Part shown: positions 23,221 through 35,406 of the stretch, piece by piece
How positions within the stretch are numbered: the first letter of the stretch is position 1
Layout: each line of letters begins with the position of its first letter
Source: Sipunculus nudus
Taxonomy: Eukaryota; Annelida; Sipuncula; Golfingiida; Sipunculidae
NCBI GenBank assembly: GCA_026874595.1
Contig: CM049322.1
Location: forward strand, 48,897,340 to 48,961,339
DNA: 64,000 nucleotides
Reading direction: 5' to 3'
Made by a program: the position numbers and the translations under genes
Notes under the pieces: model-generated
Told to the model about the DNA's origin: nothing
The model's database searches: none
What the model saw: the letters and a program-made list of their open reading frames with translations, nothing else

Positions 23221-23324
23221 CTGGTTTGTCTTATTTTGTGATACTTGCTAGAAAGAATCGTTCTAATATGCCTTTATATGGCGTGATCTCGAGCACGCTT
23301 CAAAAGAGCCCCCCCCCCCCCCAA
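23221..23324 (+). repeat. 107-bp direct repeat ending in poly-C, copy 2
   Basis: Second copy of the block at 22888-22994, with a run of 14 C. Confidence 0.85.
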
Positions 23325-23849
23325 CAACTGAACCGTCAGTCGGCACTGCATTTTCACTGTGACCGTATGACTGCAGTTTATCTCATGAGGCCTTCTGAAC
23401 ATAAAACACAAATGACCATATCACGTGCTCGTTGAGAATGTAAAAATATTTCTGATTGTCTGAGGACCGTAGCAGCGTCACCGCTGCCAGGAAGGAGACG
23501 CGGCAAGAGAGACCGTTCCAGAGATGAAAAGCAATAAAACAAACGGGGAGTCTTACATCCTATTTATGCTAGAAATGTTTTAATTTTGTTTAAACTGGCA
23601 TTATTTAAACCTGTTTATATAAACTCGCGCTTGAAATTCACATTTTATCGCTCAAAGCACGTCGGCCCACGGAGGGGCGGGTAGTTCAAAGGAAATTGCA
23701 TGGAACTCCTCAATTAGGTAAATTACCAATGTTTTAAAACATTTATGACAAATTTGGATTTTTATTTTCATTTCAGTACATCAGTACTGTTTCAAGCTGG
23801 AAAATTTTGGATATTCAATGTGTAATTGTGCTAATCAATGATCATACCG
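23325..23849. other. Non-coding sequence, nothing recognised
   Basis: No gene, RNA or repeat supported. Confidence 0.4.
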
Positions 23850-25250
23850 AGTGCACACCTGATACATGTCACACCTGGATTTTTTACCTGTGCAGGTGAT
23901 TGACCAAGTTGAACAGCATTTAATATTTTTTTGTATGAAACGTTCACAGCCAGAGTAAAAACTTTTCTAGATTTTCATGAAAACTAATTAGATTTGCCAA
24001 TTTTTGTCTACCTGCACAGGTGAAAATATATTAATTTAGGATGTAAAGGTAAGCACATAATCAGTGCAGTTTGCAGCGATAATTCATACATTTTGCGCAA
24101 AAATAAAGATTATTTTGGTGATGTCCCTTATAACATGTATATGGTGAGCATATGTTACAGGTAGTAGTTGTCAAAATTGAAATACGCAACTTGCGTGGCT
24201 GTGCAATTGATTGAAAGATAGTTTGGCTACTTTTAAAAAATTTCCTTCCCAGTCTTCAACTGAGAAGTAGTCTTTATTGTCGGTAATGGCAAAAGTAATT
24301 AAATCCTTTTAAGATGAAAGGTATTATTACAGGTAACCCAATAAATTGTGCAGTTAGGCCCAGTAATTCATATAATGTACACATGCCACACAAAATTAAG
24401 ATTTATTCTGTCGGTATCCCTTATTACTTGTATAATAATACATGATAATTTACCTGTGTTTACCTGAACCCACCTGTACAGGTGAGTATATTTTTATGTG
24501 TTACCATAACCAAAATTATCAATTTATATTCTACGTCTCTAAAATCAAAATATAATATGTTTTGACATAGTTGACACTTGTTCATCCATATTCGTCTTTG
24601 GCACTAATCAGCATGATTTTGTCTCTGCCATAGGTAATTAGATCAGTTGAAGAACAAAGGTATTCACATAGGTAACTTAATTACTGTACTTAATAGCACC
24701 TGTTCTTATATCAAAAGTGAATTATACAGTCAATAAATGGAAATGGTATTAATTTATAGTTACTGTAATGATGAACAAGATGTTTGCGTACACATTCAGA
24801 AAAAAAATAATTTACCTATACTTACCTTTACTTTCCTGTGCAGGTAAACATATGTGTTATATTTTAACAGAGTCCTAGAATATGCTTCTTGGGTCAGCAA
24901 GCTTTTCAGGTGAAAAATATTTGATTTTCACTGTAAAATCCAATTTTATTTGCATATTCTGTTTTTTTTGGTGATTCCCTTTCCATAAATAAAACAAATC
25001 ATTTACAATGTTACTTACCTTTAAATAATAATTACCTTTGAGTAAAAAAATCCTTATATTTCCCTTTTTTGATCAAATGGTAAATGGGTTACCTGAACAA
25101 GAAAAAGGGGTCACTTTGGTGAAATACCAGTGAGCAGAAATGCAGGTATTACAGATTTACCTATTGTTACCTGTATTAACCTAACTTACATACATATGAG
25201 AAGGTATGCAGAAAAAAAATATAATTGACATAAAGGAAATATACCTTACA
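23850..25250. repeat. Diverged repeat of about 0.3-0.4 kb with ACCTG/CAGGT palindromes
   Basis: Paired segments show old tandem duplication. AAAGATTATTTTGGTGATGT then CCCTTATAAC (near 24107) parallels AAGATTTATTCTGTCGGTAT then CCCTTATTAC (near 24392). A GTAATTA..AAAGGTATT..ACAGGTAAC-like run near 24295 recurs near 24637. Paired E-box palindromes recur: ACCTGTGCAGGTG (near 23886), ACCTGCACAGGTG (near 24011), the perfect CACCTGTACAGGTG (near 24471) and CCTGTGCAGGTAA (near 24835). Repeat borders and copy number are uncertain because divergence is high. Confidence 0.55.
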
Positions 25251-25395
25251 GTAAATGCAGAAAATGTCACAAAGATACCTTGAAAGGGACGGAGTTAATG
25301 TGTCTTATATGGATTCATGTCAAAATGTGGGAAAAAAATGCAAAATTAATCTGAACAGTAGGAGTGTCACAAGCCCCCAGCCTAATCTGAACAGT
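25251..25395. other. Spacer before the stranded satellite fragment
   Basis: No gene. Contains a short imperfect direct repeat around AATCTGAACAGTA (25349 and 25385). Confidence 0.4.
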
Positions 25396-25588
25396 AAAGG
25401 GTTAATATATGCTATATTCAGGATATGGGTGGCCCTACCCTTCGACCATGAAATACTCATGTAAATGTTGTTCACTATTGATATATGATATGCTGTATCG
25501 GGGGTACAAGTCCCTAACTCTTCTGGCATGAAACACCCCAGTAAGTCTGTGTCACTAATAATATGTGCTTTATCCGGGATACGGGGCA
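25396..25588 (+). repeat. Stranded, diverged 77-mer satellite fragment
   Basis: About 2.5 monomers of the 77-bp satellite (TATATGCTATATTCAGGATA, CCATGAAATACTCATGTAAA, GTGCTTTATCCGGGATACGG), clearly more diverged than the main array and separated from it by about 2.5 kb. The array was probably longer and was later interrupted, or this is an old edge monomer group. Confidence 0.85.
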
Positions 25589-25785
25589 TTATAAACAGTC
25601 ATAATATTACGACTCGTTGACATTACATAGCTTAATATATGGTGTGTACTCAGTATATTATTATACAATCCTTTCAACTTAAATAAATTTCCTACACACA
25701 TGCTTCTATACAATGTTTGAGCGGGCATCTTGTTAAATGAAGAATAAATTACGCCATATACATATGAACGGTTAGTAGAGTTTTC

Positions 25786-26920
25786 GGTGAAATGCGCACT
25801 GCGATCGCAGCTTAATATGACCAAAGGCATTTGCTACCGCGCATATCTGTTTGCTACTTTGCGACTGTTAATTGCTACCGCGCATATTGCTTTGAGTGTT
25901 CCTGTCCGAGCGACCTCTGGCAGCAAAGACTTGCACTACGTCAACAGTAGCAGATTTTGCGATCGCAAATTCTTAGTCCCCATTGCGGTCGCAGTGGACA
26001 GTAACTTGCGACCGCGCAGGTCTTTTTGCTATCGCGCACACTGCGCATTGCGATCGCAGCTTAATATGACCAAAGGCATTTGCTACCGCGCATATCTGTT
26101 TGCTACTTTGCGACTGTTAATTGCTACCGCGCATATTGCTTTGAGTGTTCCTGTCCGAGCGACCTCTGACAGCAAAGACTTGCACTACGTTTTGCTATCG
26201 CGCACATTGCGCATTGCGCTCGCAGCTTAATATGACCAAAGGCATTTGCTACCGCGCATATCTGTTTGCTACTTTGCGACTATTAATTGCTACCGCGCAT
26301 ATTGCTTTGAGTGTTCCTGTCCGAGCGACATCTGCCAGCAAAGACTTGCACTACGTCAACAGTAGCAGATTTTTCGATCGCAAATTCATAGTCCCCCTGG
26401 ATAGCAAGGGACAGTAACTTGCGACCGCGCAGGTCTTTTTGCTACCGCGCACATTGCGCATTGCGATCGCAGCTTAATATGACAAAAGGCATTTGCTACC
26501 GGGCATATCTGTTTGCTACTTTGCGACTGTTAATTGCTACCGTGCATATTGCTTTGAGTGTTCCTGTCCGAACGACCTCTGGCAGCAAAGACTTGCACTA
26601 CGTCAACAGTCGCAGATTTTGCGATCGCAAATTCATAGTTCCCATTGGTAGCAATGACAGCCACTTGCTACCGCGCAGGTCTGATTTGCTACCGCGCACT
26701 TTGCGCTACGAGCCGGTCTGTGCCTGATGGTAGCAAGTCCGGTAGCTGTTCAGTGCGCGATGTGGCAAGCTATGCACAAGAGTAGCAAATGCTACCGTGC
26801 GACTGCCATTGCTACCGCGCACTTTGCGCTGAATAGCCACTGAGAGCAGAATGGTAGCAAAGTGAGTGGAAGCTGAGTGCGTGTTGTGCCGGGCTATGCG
26901 CAATGGTAGCAAAGAATCCC
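25786..26920 (+). repeat. About 250-bp tandem repeat rich in GCGATCGC and TTGCTACC
   Basis: Units begin at CGATCGCAGCTTAATATGAC (25802, 26052 and 26464, with a variant GCGCTCGCAG at 26216). Spacings are 250, about 166 and about 247 bp, so one unit carries an internal deletion. Each unit holds several copies of TTGCTACCGCGCA and palindromes such as TTTGCGATCGCAAA and CTGCGATCGCAG. After about 26640 only degenerate pieces (GGTAGCAAA and GCTACCGCGCAC) continue to about 26920. The 147- and 90-codon ORFs over it follow the repeat and share its peptides. I regard them as non-coding. Confidence 0.9.
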
Positions 26921-29519
26921 AGGGATGAGTCTGGAAAACCGACAGTTCCCCGCATATATGTATAAACCACAGTCCTATTAAACAAGCTCACTTGGTACGT
27001 CATTGGACCCGCACACAAAATCACTTGTTCTTTTAACACCTACAGATAGCCTCATAAATATATAAAGTCAACAATGAAACGTTAACCCACGTGCCGTATG
27101 CAAAAACTTGTTTTTGAAACTTCAGTATTGTCCTGTGGCTGTATATCACCTACACATACGCAGCTGCTCCTTGTTATAGTCACCAGACGGTTCATTATTG
27201 TGGGATTAGTGTATTTGCAGGGCTTACAATTATATTCCTTAAAAACAAAATCATTTATTCTAACCAATACGATCAATAAAAATGTTACACAAACCGTGGA
27301 GGGGAGGCAGCGTAACACTTTCCAAAATTGTGTCTATCCATGTTTACCATGCTAAAAAAAGGACTAGCAGGTTTAATCTGACTTGACGGAAGCTCAAAGC
27401 TTAACCATAAACAATTTTCATCAAAATTCTGATTTTACATTTTATCTTCTCACGAAGCTTACTGGTAACAAGGTCAAAGGTTATACACACAGTGTGTGTT
27501 TTGAAAATTCATAATCTCTGCTGCAGTTTGTCTGGTAAATTTGAGATGGCCGTTGATTATAAGGGTATTGCTTATGTTGTGCTGATGTTCTGGTACTCGA
27601 AGATTTCATTCCTATATTAACTCAAATATTATCATATGTAACTATGTAGAATGTATGCACATGTTTGACCCTATATAAGAGGCTTGATGAAGAGAGATAT
27701 TTGCATGTGTTGCATACATCATTATGATAATGTGTATTTTATTAAGGGGCACAGGAAGAGAACACTGTATTTGATTCTTTCATAGAACAGAACCATATTT
27801 AAAATAACCTTACCGGAATGAAGTAATGAGTTGAAGTCACCAATTTTATTGTGCCATATAACACATATTATTCATTATTCTGTTATATTTGACTGTTGGA
27901 GGAAAAGGGAAACTATTCAGAGACCCTTTAAATTATCTGTTCTCAGGTAATAACTACATCAAAGGATAAAATAAATGTATAGCCGGTTGTCAAGCGGATA
28001 TTAATTATTATAGTTCTATACAATATTGGCATTATTAGAAATGTTTAAGTATAGACGAGTTCAACTCTAAAGTATGAAAGAAAGTAATATCAAAATGAAA
28101 TAAAAGCCTTAATGCTTTATGTTCAAATAGATAAGGAAGTAAACTGTCGATCATCATATTAATACCCATTATCATAATTCCTACGTTTCCTGTAACGTGG
28201 TATGCTACCAGGCTTCAGTTCCTGACAGATTATATGATTGGACAGTGAACAGGTTGAATGTCATAAATTGATTTCATTGGTTGACGCCGCTTACTGCCAC
28301 GTAACATACCATACATGTTAAATTTCAGCTGCTTTGTCCTCTCTGCATACAGCAGACAAACTATCGTTACTTGGCCGAAGTTACAGGTAGGTTTGCTTAG
28401 ACATCTTGCTGAGAGAGAGAACGAGAGCCAGAGGAAGAATGCGTTATATTGTTACAGCAGGTGCTTAATATTTGTAGTATATTACCTAAGGCTAAATATA
28501 TATTTTGTAATTTTTAATGTTATTACTGATTTAATTTCCTCACGAGGATAAAATTATAAGCTTTACATATGATGTTCTACAGTTTTGCTCTGGACCATTG
28601 ATTTGAACTTCACTAATGATTGCCTTTTAAGACTTTTCCGTTTAATGTGTTTAGGTATTTTGTTTCAATATTTTTATCGAAAGGTGAATGATAAATCTAA
28701 CATGTTATATTATTTTACTGGAATTTTTAATGTTCTTTTTTATATACATTTTACATACTATATAATTATTTATATAGCCATGTTTATGTTTACATCATTT
28801 TGATGTATAAATAAGAACCTCTCTTATGAAAGGACCAAAACCAATTGAATTTATTATCAAATTGATTGTTGAATTAAATAAACCGCATCTGCTTACAGTC
28901 TTTTAACAATAAGAACCACATTTAATGTATTTTGAGAAAATATGAATACTTGAAATAATTATTTTGAGACGTATACTCAGTGGATGGATTTTAAAAAAAA
29001 TTCCAAATAAGGTATGTTTTAGTTTTTGGTTATTCGGCCGGAGGAATACTCTGTGATGTAGAGTATAATTATTTTTTAAACAAATTTCAGATGATTCCTT
29101 TTATGTTGGCCAACATAAGTAAAATAACTTTTTTCTGTGATTTAGTGGTTTTGTCCAGCTGTTGAATCGCCTCCATTCGATTTATCCTTTTTTGTTGCTT
29201 AAATATACACTTGACAAAATAAACGTGGCTAACACACGAGGGAACCGGACGCCATATTTCATATATGAAATGGAACAAAACAATTCTGTTAAGTGGAATA
29301 TGATTGACTTCATAATTTGTCGGGACAGTGGATGCCTGTACTGACTCATAGTAAGAAAATAATAATTAAGGGCTTAATTATCGTCCTTTCCTTTTTTGGC
29401 ATGGTTACCTTCTCAAAGGTAGATGTACCGTATGATTAGCACCCGAAGACCAGGTCTTACGAAAGACGTGTCTCTCAATATTATGATTCTATGTTCACAC
29501 AAGTATATGTAATATGTAA
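26921..29519. other. Non-coding sequence, nothing recognised
   Basis: Unique AT-rich sequence. ORFs of 60-85 codons on both strands have no recognised domain, and two of them overlap antisense at 27082-27355. Confidence 0.4.
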
Positions 29520-29815
29520 GGCAAAGTAAAATTGCAGGCTTTTATTTCTCCTTTCCAATAGCTTGCTCAGAAGACTTCCCGATGGTAGACCCTTGAGGAC
29601 ACTACTGAGCCCACACACGGTTGTAATTCCGGGAGCCCGCCATACGCAGATGCCACCTAATCCTGTACCTTTTATAATGCTGGGAAGACATAAGCACACT
29701 TGTGGTTGAAAATATGCATAAGGGTCTAAGCAAAAAAATAGAGGCTACGTGATTCGAATCCCTGACTGCTTGATCAAAAGTCCGGCACATTTGTCAATAC
29801 ACCTACACGCTCCGG
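29520..29815 (-). mobile_element. Probable tRNA-derived SINE
   Basis: On the minus strand, from about 29815, the sequence resembles a tRNA. There is a box A-like TAGGTGTATTGA (29793-29805), then GCCGGACTTTTGATCAAGCA like an anticodon arm, then GGATTCGAATC (29752-29762), a good box B. A GC-rich body follows (GGCGGGCTCCCGGAATTACA, GTGTGGGCTCAGTAGTG), and the element ends near AGAAATAAAAGCCTGC. Box A is degraded and the cloverleaf is incomplete, so this is not a working tRNA gene. A tRNA-headed SINE is the likely reading; family and 3' end are uncertain. Confidence 0.5.
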
Positions 29816-30986
29816 TTTTGGCAATATATGTGTTACATTAAGCAAACAGAGTTTTCAGTGTTAAATATCGAGTCTATCATATCAGATCAACGATCAAATC
29901 TTACTGTACTTAGTGACGATAAAATGTTGCACGGGTACCATTTTGGATAGACAGGTTGTCAGTTATGCATGGATACAAATGTTATTCACTTCAAGATATC
30001 ATAGTGATTTGCTATTTAAACGTCTGGATATGACTGGCGGAAACATGTCCATACAACCTTTCCGTGATGAAAATTATTTCGTCTTGATATAACGTAACGT
30101 CCTGTTATAATTATTCGTTAAACCGGATGTCCGCGGCCCGGGGGTATATTGTAATTAATTATTCAATGGTTAATTTGTTTAAACTAAAGAATTGCCATCT
30201 TGATTTAGTCCTAAACATGTAAACACATCTAAACCCTACTACTGGTTGTTTAACTTCAATGAAAACCGATTCTCTGAGCATTTTGCCTTAATTATTTACA
30301 TAATACATCTCACCAGCATTTACACACCCACACACTCATATACATACGTGATGGAATCAAGCATTGAACCTACCCAACAGTTGTAACCAACCTACAATTG
30401 AAACCACCTTTCTTGGTCCCGAATATATGAAACTGTAAACTCGGAAAACCTTAATAACAGAATTATGGACTTATTTTCTGGTCCCCAAGTTAATGAAGCT
30501 CCGCAAATGGGTCCAGTTGGTACAATAATGACATTTGCACCAAGTCACTACCCTCGCTAAATGTCACTGCCAGGCTTGTGACAGCTTCATAGAGACAAAC
30601 ATTTACTTAGTCAATTAACCATACCACTTAGCTGATTATCCTGGGCAATGATTGTAGGTATTGGCTTATTATAATAACCAATCGATGTAGCTCTTCCGTT
30701 CTTAAACTTTAAAATGTGCCGCGGTAGGATATCACTATTTCCACCACTGACATTTTGTTCATTGTCCATTAGCTATTTGATTAATCCAACCTGTGTTCAT
30801 ACCTTACCTACATTAGGCTCTTGAGCAGCAGGATTTTTTTTTTATTTAAAGCTGTTACAATCTTTACTTACTGCACCGAATGATTGCTTTAAATCGTAAT
30901 ACATCTAGTACACGGAAACGGGTGTGTATTTTTCACTTTAATAGGAGCATATTTTTTCCTTTTCTTGTGTTTAATTATTTCACTTT
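29816..30986. other. Upstream region of the first intact lectin gene
   Basis: No coding sequence or repeat recognised. Confidence 0.4.
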
Positions 30987-30993
30987 TATATAA
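30987..30993 (+). promoter_or_regulatory. Candidate TATA box for lectin gene at 31383
   Basis: TATATAA lies about 110 bp before a donor-like CCCAG|GTAACT (donor at 31102), and the coding exon has an acceptor just upstream of its ATG. This would give a short 5' non-coding exon, the layout also suggested for the gene at 55958. TATA words are common in AT-rich DNA, so support is weak. Confidence 0.25.
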
Positions 30994-31382
30994 TGATCTG
31001 ACAGTCGGCAAGCAAAAGGCTAGGAATCTATTTTTGCTGTGCAATGTTATGACTATTGTAAACACCTACATTAACGATTCAATTATGAAAATATGACCCA
31101 GGTAACTGGATGCCATTATCTACAATTACAACAATTTTTTATTTCCCACGTAAATAGTAGTGGGATTCCACTTTATACCAAAAGATAACATTAAGTGTTG
31201 TTCACGCAGTTACCTTAACATAACGGGTGAATCTGTCAGCGATTTGTATGAATTATAATTTGACCAGGGTTCAGTTATTTTGATTTATATACTAGAATCA
31301 TTACAATCATGTTTAACGTTTTTGTAGATGCGTTGGTTTGGTACATGTTTATCATACACAATTTTGAATAATTTAATTACAG

Positions 31383-32237
31383 GCATATTTGTCAAGAATC
31401 AAACCAAGAATGGGCACTGTTAGATTTCTTCTGCTGGCATCAGTTGGGATATTTGCAGGTAACACGTCACATTTAATTGGCTTTTTTAACATATTCCTCT
31501 CCTTTTTTTTGTTGAAAATTTGTTTTTAGATAAAAATATGTACACAAAAAGGAAATTAGGGATAATATGTGCCGTGCTTCTTAATAGAAGGATATAAAAT
31601 GAACGCTGAAAAATCAATGAGGAGCAGAACAATTATAGTCTAAATAATAAACTCTGAAAATAAAGTTTCCTAAAACGCGTATGTGTGTGCTTCAATATAA
31701 CGTCCTGTCAAGACTTATCTGAATTACATTGTGATACAGAAATAGAGAAAATACAAACACTTTATCCGAGTAGCTGATCAAGATAATGCTTAAAGTAAAT
31801 TGTAAATATTTATTTTTGTTGTAGCACAGGCCAGTCGTTTTCGTCATCGATACGCGTATGGACACCTGACACCTTCTTGTTACCTGTTCGTCCTTAATCA
31901 TTACCCATGGCTTGAGGCAAAGAGCAACTGTCAAAGACGGGGAGGAAATTTGGTCAGCATTGACAGCATGGATGAGAACGAGTACCTGGTTAGCATCATC
32001 AAGAAACTATATAAAAACGTAGATTTCTGGGCTGGAGGGAACGACATATCATCCGAGGGAGTATGGCAGTGGGTCGCGGATCACAGAAAGTTCAGTTACA
32101 CGAACTGGTATCCTAAGCGGCCCAACAATATTGGAGGTAATGAGCATTGCCTTGACATACAATGGGCGTTCCAACTCAAATGGAACGACGCACCTTGTGG
32201 TTACAAACATGCTTCTATCTGCGAGAGGGCGTGCTAA
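31383..32237 (+). CDS. Secreted C-type lectin, perlucin-like, two exons
   Basis: Coding exon 1 has its ATG at 31410 and ends at a G|GTAACA donor at 31458. It encodes a signal peptide, MGTVRFLLLASVGIFA. Exon 2 runs from 31825 (after TTGTTGTAG) to the TAA at 32235-32237. The join is phase 1 and gives 153 residues, the usual size for a secreted single-CTLD protein. Landmarks in order are PSCYLF, WLEAKSNC, GGNLVSID, WAGGND, KRPNN, NEHCLDIQW, WNDAPC and the final ICERAC. The four canonical CTLD cysteines are present. The first calcium-site residue, usually Glu or Gln in EPN/QPD, is Arg (RPN), while the Glu of NEHC and the WND motif are kept, so sugar specificity is probably altered. An acceptor at 31381-31382 implies a 5' non-coding exon. 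The whole CTLD is in one exon, unlike the gene at 55958. Role in immunity or biomineral matrix is inferred from the family. Confidence 0.9.
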
Positions 32238-32250
32238 TTGCACAAGAAGC

Positions 32251-32256
32251 AATAAA
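32251..32256 (+). terminator. Polyadenylation signal AATAAA
   Basis: AATAAA 13 bp after the lectin stop codon, giving a very short 3' UTR. Confidence 0.75.
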
Positions 32257-32383
32257 GTCAATAGTAATGTGTCCATGCGTAAAGAAATGGACTGGATAGG
32301 ATAACACGCATGTCTATGTTATATAAAAACAGTGTCTATATTTTCACTATAGTACAATAATGGAGTTTAGATGTGTTTCAGAT

Positions 32384-32489
32384 GTATTTATCTCTTTTTT
32401 TGTTGGTTGCGTGTGTTTGGTCTTCTTCACTTTCTGATATTTATCTCTTTTTTTGTTGGTTGCATGTGTTTGGTCTTCTTCACTTTCCG
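32384..32489 (+). repeat. Near-perfect 54-bp tandem duplication
   Basis: TATTTATCTCTTTTTTTGTT and the following GGTTGCGTGTGTTTGGTCTT occur twice in a row, with one G/A change in the second copy. It lies just 3' of the lectin gene. Confidence 0.9.
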
Positions 32490-35406
32490 ATTTAATTCTA
32501 TGATTATAGCAGAACCAGTTTTCTCGAAACTATTATGCTTATTTTGGTGGAGAAAAGTTAAATTAGTGGATATTTTTTGATCTAGTGTAATTGATATCCT
32601 TTATACATACTAATCAGACTAATATGTGAAAACTATTTAAAATAAAATCCAAAGTAAATCAGTATGTGTAAAATCTGTTTGCCTCAATACAGAGGAAATC
32701 CATCTTGAAGCTAGAATAAAGATCCTTTTCTATCGACATTAAGACTTTTTTGTTTATTTGTAATGAGAACGTACATGATATTTGCTTTTGTTTGAAATGT
32801 TTAGATGTCATCACGGACCAGTGTATGTCGGTATAACTGAGCTGTCAATTATTTCTTGTCCCTGTTAAATATAACTATTTTACAAGGTACATATCTAATC
32901 AAAGCAGACAACACAGGCTTAAAGGCTATCGTTATTCAACACAAATCTTGTTATTTTGAATGACACTAAATGATACTTTGGTCATGATATTACGACTTCT
33001 TTATCAATGCAATATACCGCATAAGACAAATAACTTGAATAAGTTTTAAATATTATTAATAAACATTCTTGTGTAACCGTACCTGAAAGCGAGCGATAAT
33101 GACGCAAGATCAATTAAAATTTAAATAGAGCAGATTAATGAAAATAATGCATTCCTTTACTCAAGAATCATCTTATACTATATATTAAGGATTTATTTTC
33201 TTTCCGCTACAGTCCTTGTTTATGCGGCAAAACTGGCTTAAAGGACAGTAAGACAAAGGTTCAGACACGTTTTCTTTAAGACAAAACGTATGGCGTAATG
33301 CGTTCTATTGATTACTCTTTTAACCATAACGAAAATGGAATAAATATATATTTTGAGGGATAACAGAAATAAATATAGTAAAATACCACATCATGGCAGC
33401 TAAAGAAACTCCTTGAAATATCCTGTGACACCAAGAAATACTTCACTGAAGCGGAAACGAAGTTCGGCGTACACTCGAGGTTCATAGAAAAAATCACAAG
33501 AAATAAGTTCAGCTAAACGTTCACTCATAACAGAACTAAGTCCAGGGGTTCAACAGAAGAACATGGCAGGCCTGCCAACGGATACCTTAAACGTTCCAAA
33601 ATTCCATTATTATGCTGATAGGAGAAATAATGAAACCATGATCAGCCCTCGGAGTGTCTTGAGTGTTGTTCCTCGATATAAGGCGATACGAGTCACTTGA
33701 CAATTTATGGGGCATTGTCCAAACGTTGTATTCTAGATTCTTCGATGAAACAGGACAAACAGTCTTGCAAAACCATGTTGCTTGGCAACAATAGAGAACA
33801 CAATAGTAACCGTGATGACCCCATGCAGATTGACCAGACGTCCAGAGCACAGGGGAAGATCAGGCTACTTGGGAAATGGGCTTCATTTTAATTGTTTCAA
33901 ATGGCGCCTCCCAAACCTAATTTACTTAAACAGAGTGACATTAAAAGCTGCGAGGCATATTCTTTTAGAATTGTACGTACTTGTTATGTATCGACTTGAT
34001 ACGAGAGGGTATGTACGGTGACATTCCCTATAACCAAGCTGCTCAAAAAAAAGGAGGACGTGGTCAAGTCGGTATGATGTTCACTTACACCTTACAAAAT
34101 AAAAATTTGATAAGTCAAAACCTTATCTCTCTTTCGCGGCCAGAAGCTCAGAAATAAATAAATAATAAAATAATAATGAATCAACGAGAAAGTATTCTCG
34201 CTTACAAAGGTATAGTATGGTTCATTAGACATCTATACACATATATGTTTGTAATGTGTTATTCATTGCAGGTTAGCTCTTCGAGTCCAATGTATCTTTA
34301 TACCTCCACATCCATTAATTACTATTTTGATACGTTTACAAATTTTTATTATTAGATATCTGTGAAAGGATGATTTTTTTCCAGGTATAAAGTCTACATA
34401 ACCATACCTTTATTAATAATTTATCGAACAGCTGGGTTGAAAATGGTGTAAGAGAGAATGCACGATGGATCCGAAAATCAAAAGAAATATGTTATTTTAT
34501 ATTGTTCTTTTTCTTATTTAGTTTTGTAACACATTTATCTATATGTATATATTTCTTTAAACTTAGTATTAAAGTAGTGCTGCAAGTAAAAGAAAAGTGA
34601 CTTTCCGAAAATTGTTTAGCCTCTAATGTAATTACAGAATCTGTCTCAGAAATTATCAAAATGATATATACAATTATCCTTATCAAGAGAAATATCATTT
34701 AAATTTTTAGAATCGCTTAAATTACTGTGAGCTAATTTGAACAAGATTCGTGGCTTAGTATAAACACCCGTATTTTTTTATCTATATCGTTTCCATTTAC
34801 CTTGCGGATAAGTTTCAGTGCTTTATCGGGTAGCTTTACATAGGAGACACTTATGCTACACAAAAGCGAGGCCAAACAAGGCTTATAGGGTATAACAAAC
34901 ACTCATGTTCACTTATCACAGCAGCATAAATGTGGTGAGTCTAATAAGCTCAGCATGGAAGGTGGTGTCACCACACCACCACAGTTTTCTTTCAACGATC
35001 ATAAGTGTTCTTCATAATCTACAGGTCACGAGCATATTTTAAAATAACATCCCCGTCTCTCTGAACAGGGTAATGTTCATCACCTTTTGTGATTAATTAT
35101 GTTAAGAAAATAGAAGGATGGTAAGAACTTATGCCTGCATTCGGCACTTGGCCTAGTATTTATGCGTGACGTCTACTCGTACCTTTTTATATTGTTTCCT
35201 TTATACTTAATAGTGTCACGGCTTCTTGTTGAACATTGACCAGCGAATGGAATAAGAAAAAAAAACAGGTTATTTTCAGTTATGTTCAGTTTGAGTGAAG
35301 GCCAAGAGTTTGTGATAAACAAGGGTACCAAGTAATACCTCTTCCGTTTTTCATAAATAAAAAAATACCATCTGGATACAGCGCGATTTTCATGCATTTA
35401 ATATCA
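32490..35406. other. Non-coding sequence, nothing firm
   Basis: ORFs at 33587-33850 (minus) and 33697-34021 (plus) overlap in a slightly GC-richer patch but show no recognised domain. A hairpin with GGTGGTGT and ACACCACC arms lies at 34961-34980. Nothing else is supported. Confidence 0.4.

Noticed and set aside
25802-26471. GCGATCGC as a cyanobacterial-type iterated palindrome or bacterial contamination
   Set aside because: The words sit inside a tandem repeat embedded in eukaryotic-style AT-rich DNA, with no bacterial genes around.
25787-26727. 147- and 102-codon ORFs rich in ICYRAYLFATLRLLIATAHI
   Set aside because: They track the 250-bp repeat, whose unit length varies (250, 166, 247), and repeat the same peptides. 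Treated as a by-product.
29741-29815. Functional tRNA gene
   Set aside because: Box B is good but box A is degraded and the cloverleaf does not close, so it is better read as a SINE head.
33587-34021. Overlapping ORFs of 64-87 codons on both strands
   Set aside because: No recognised domain, no consistent frame and no splice context.
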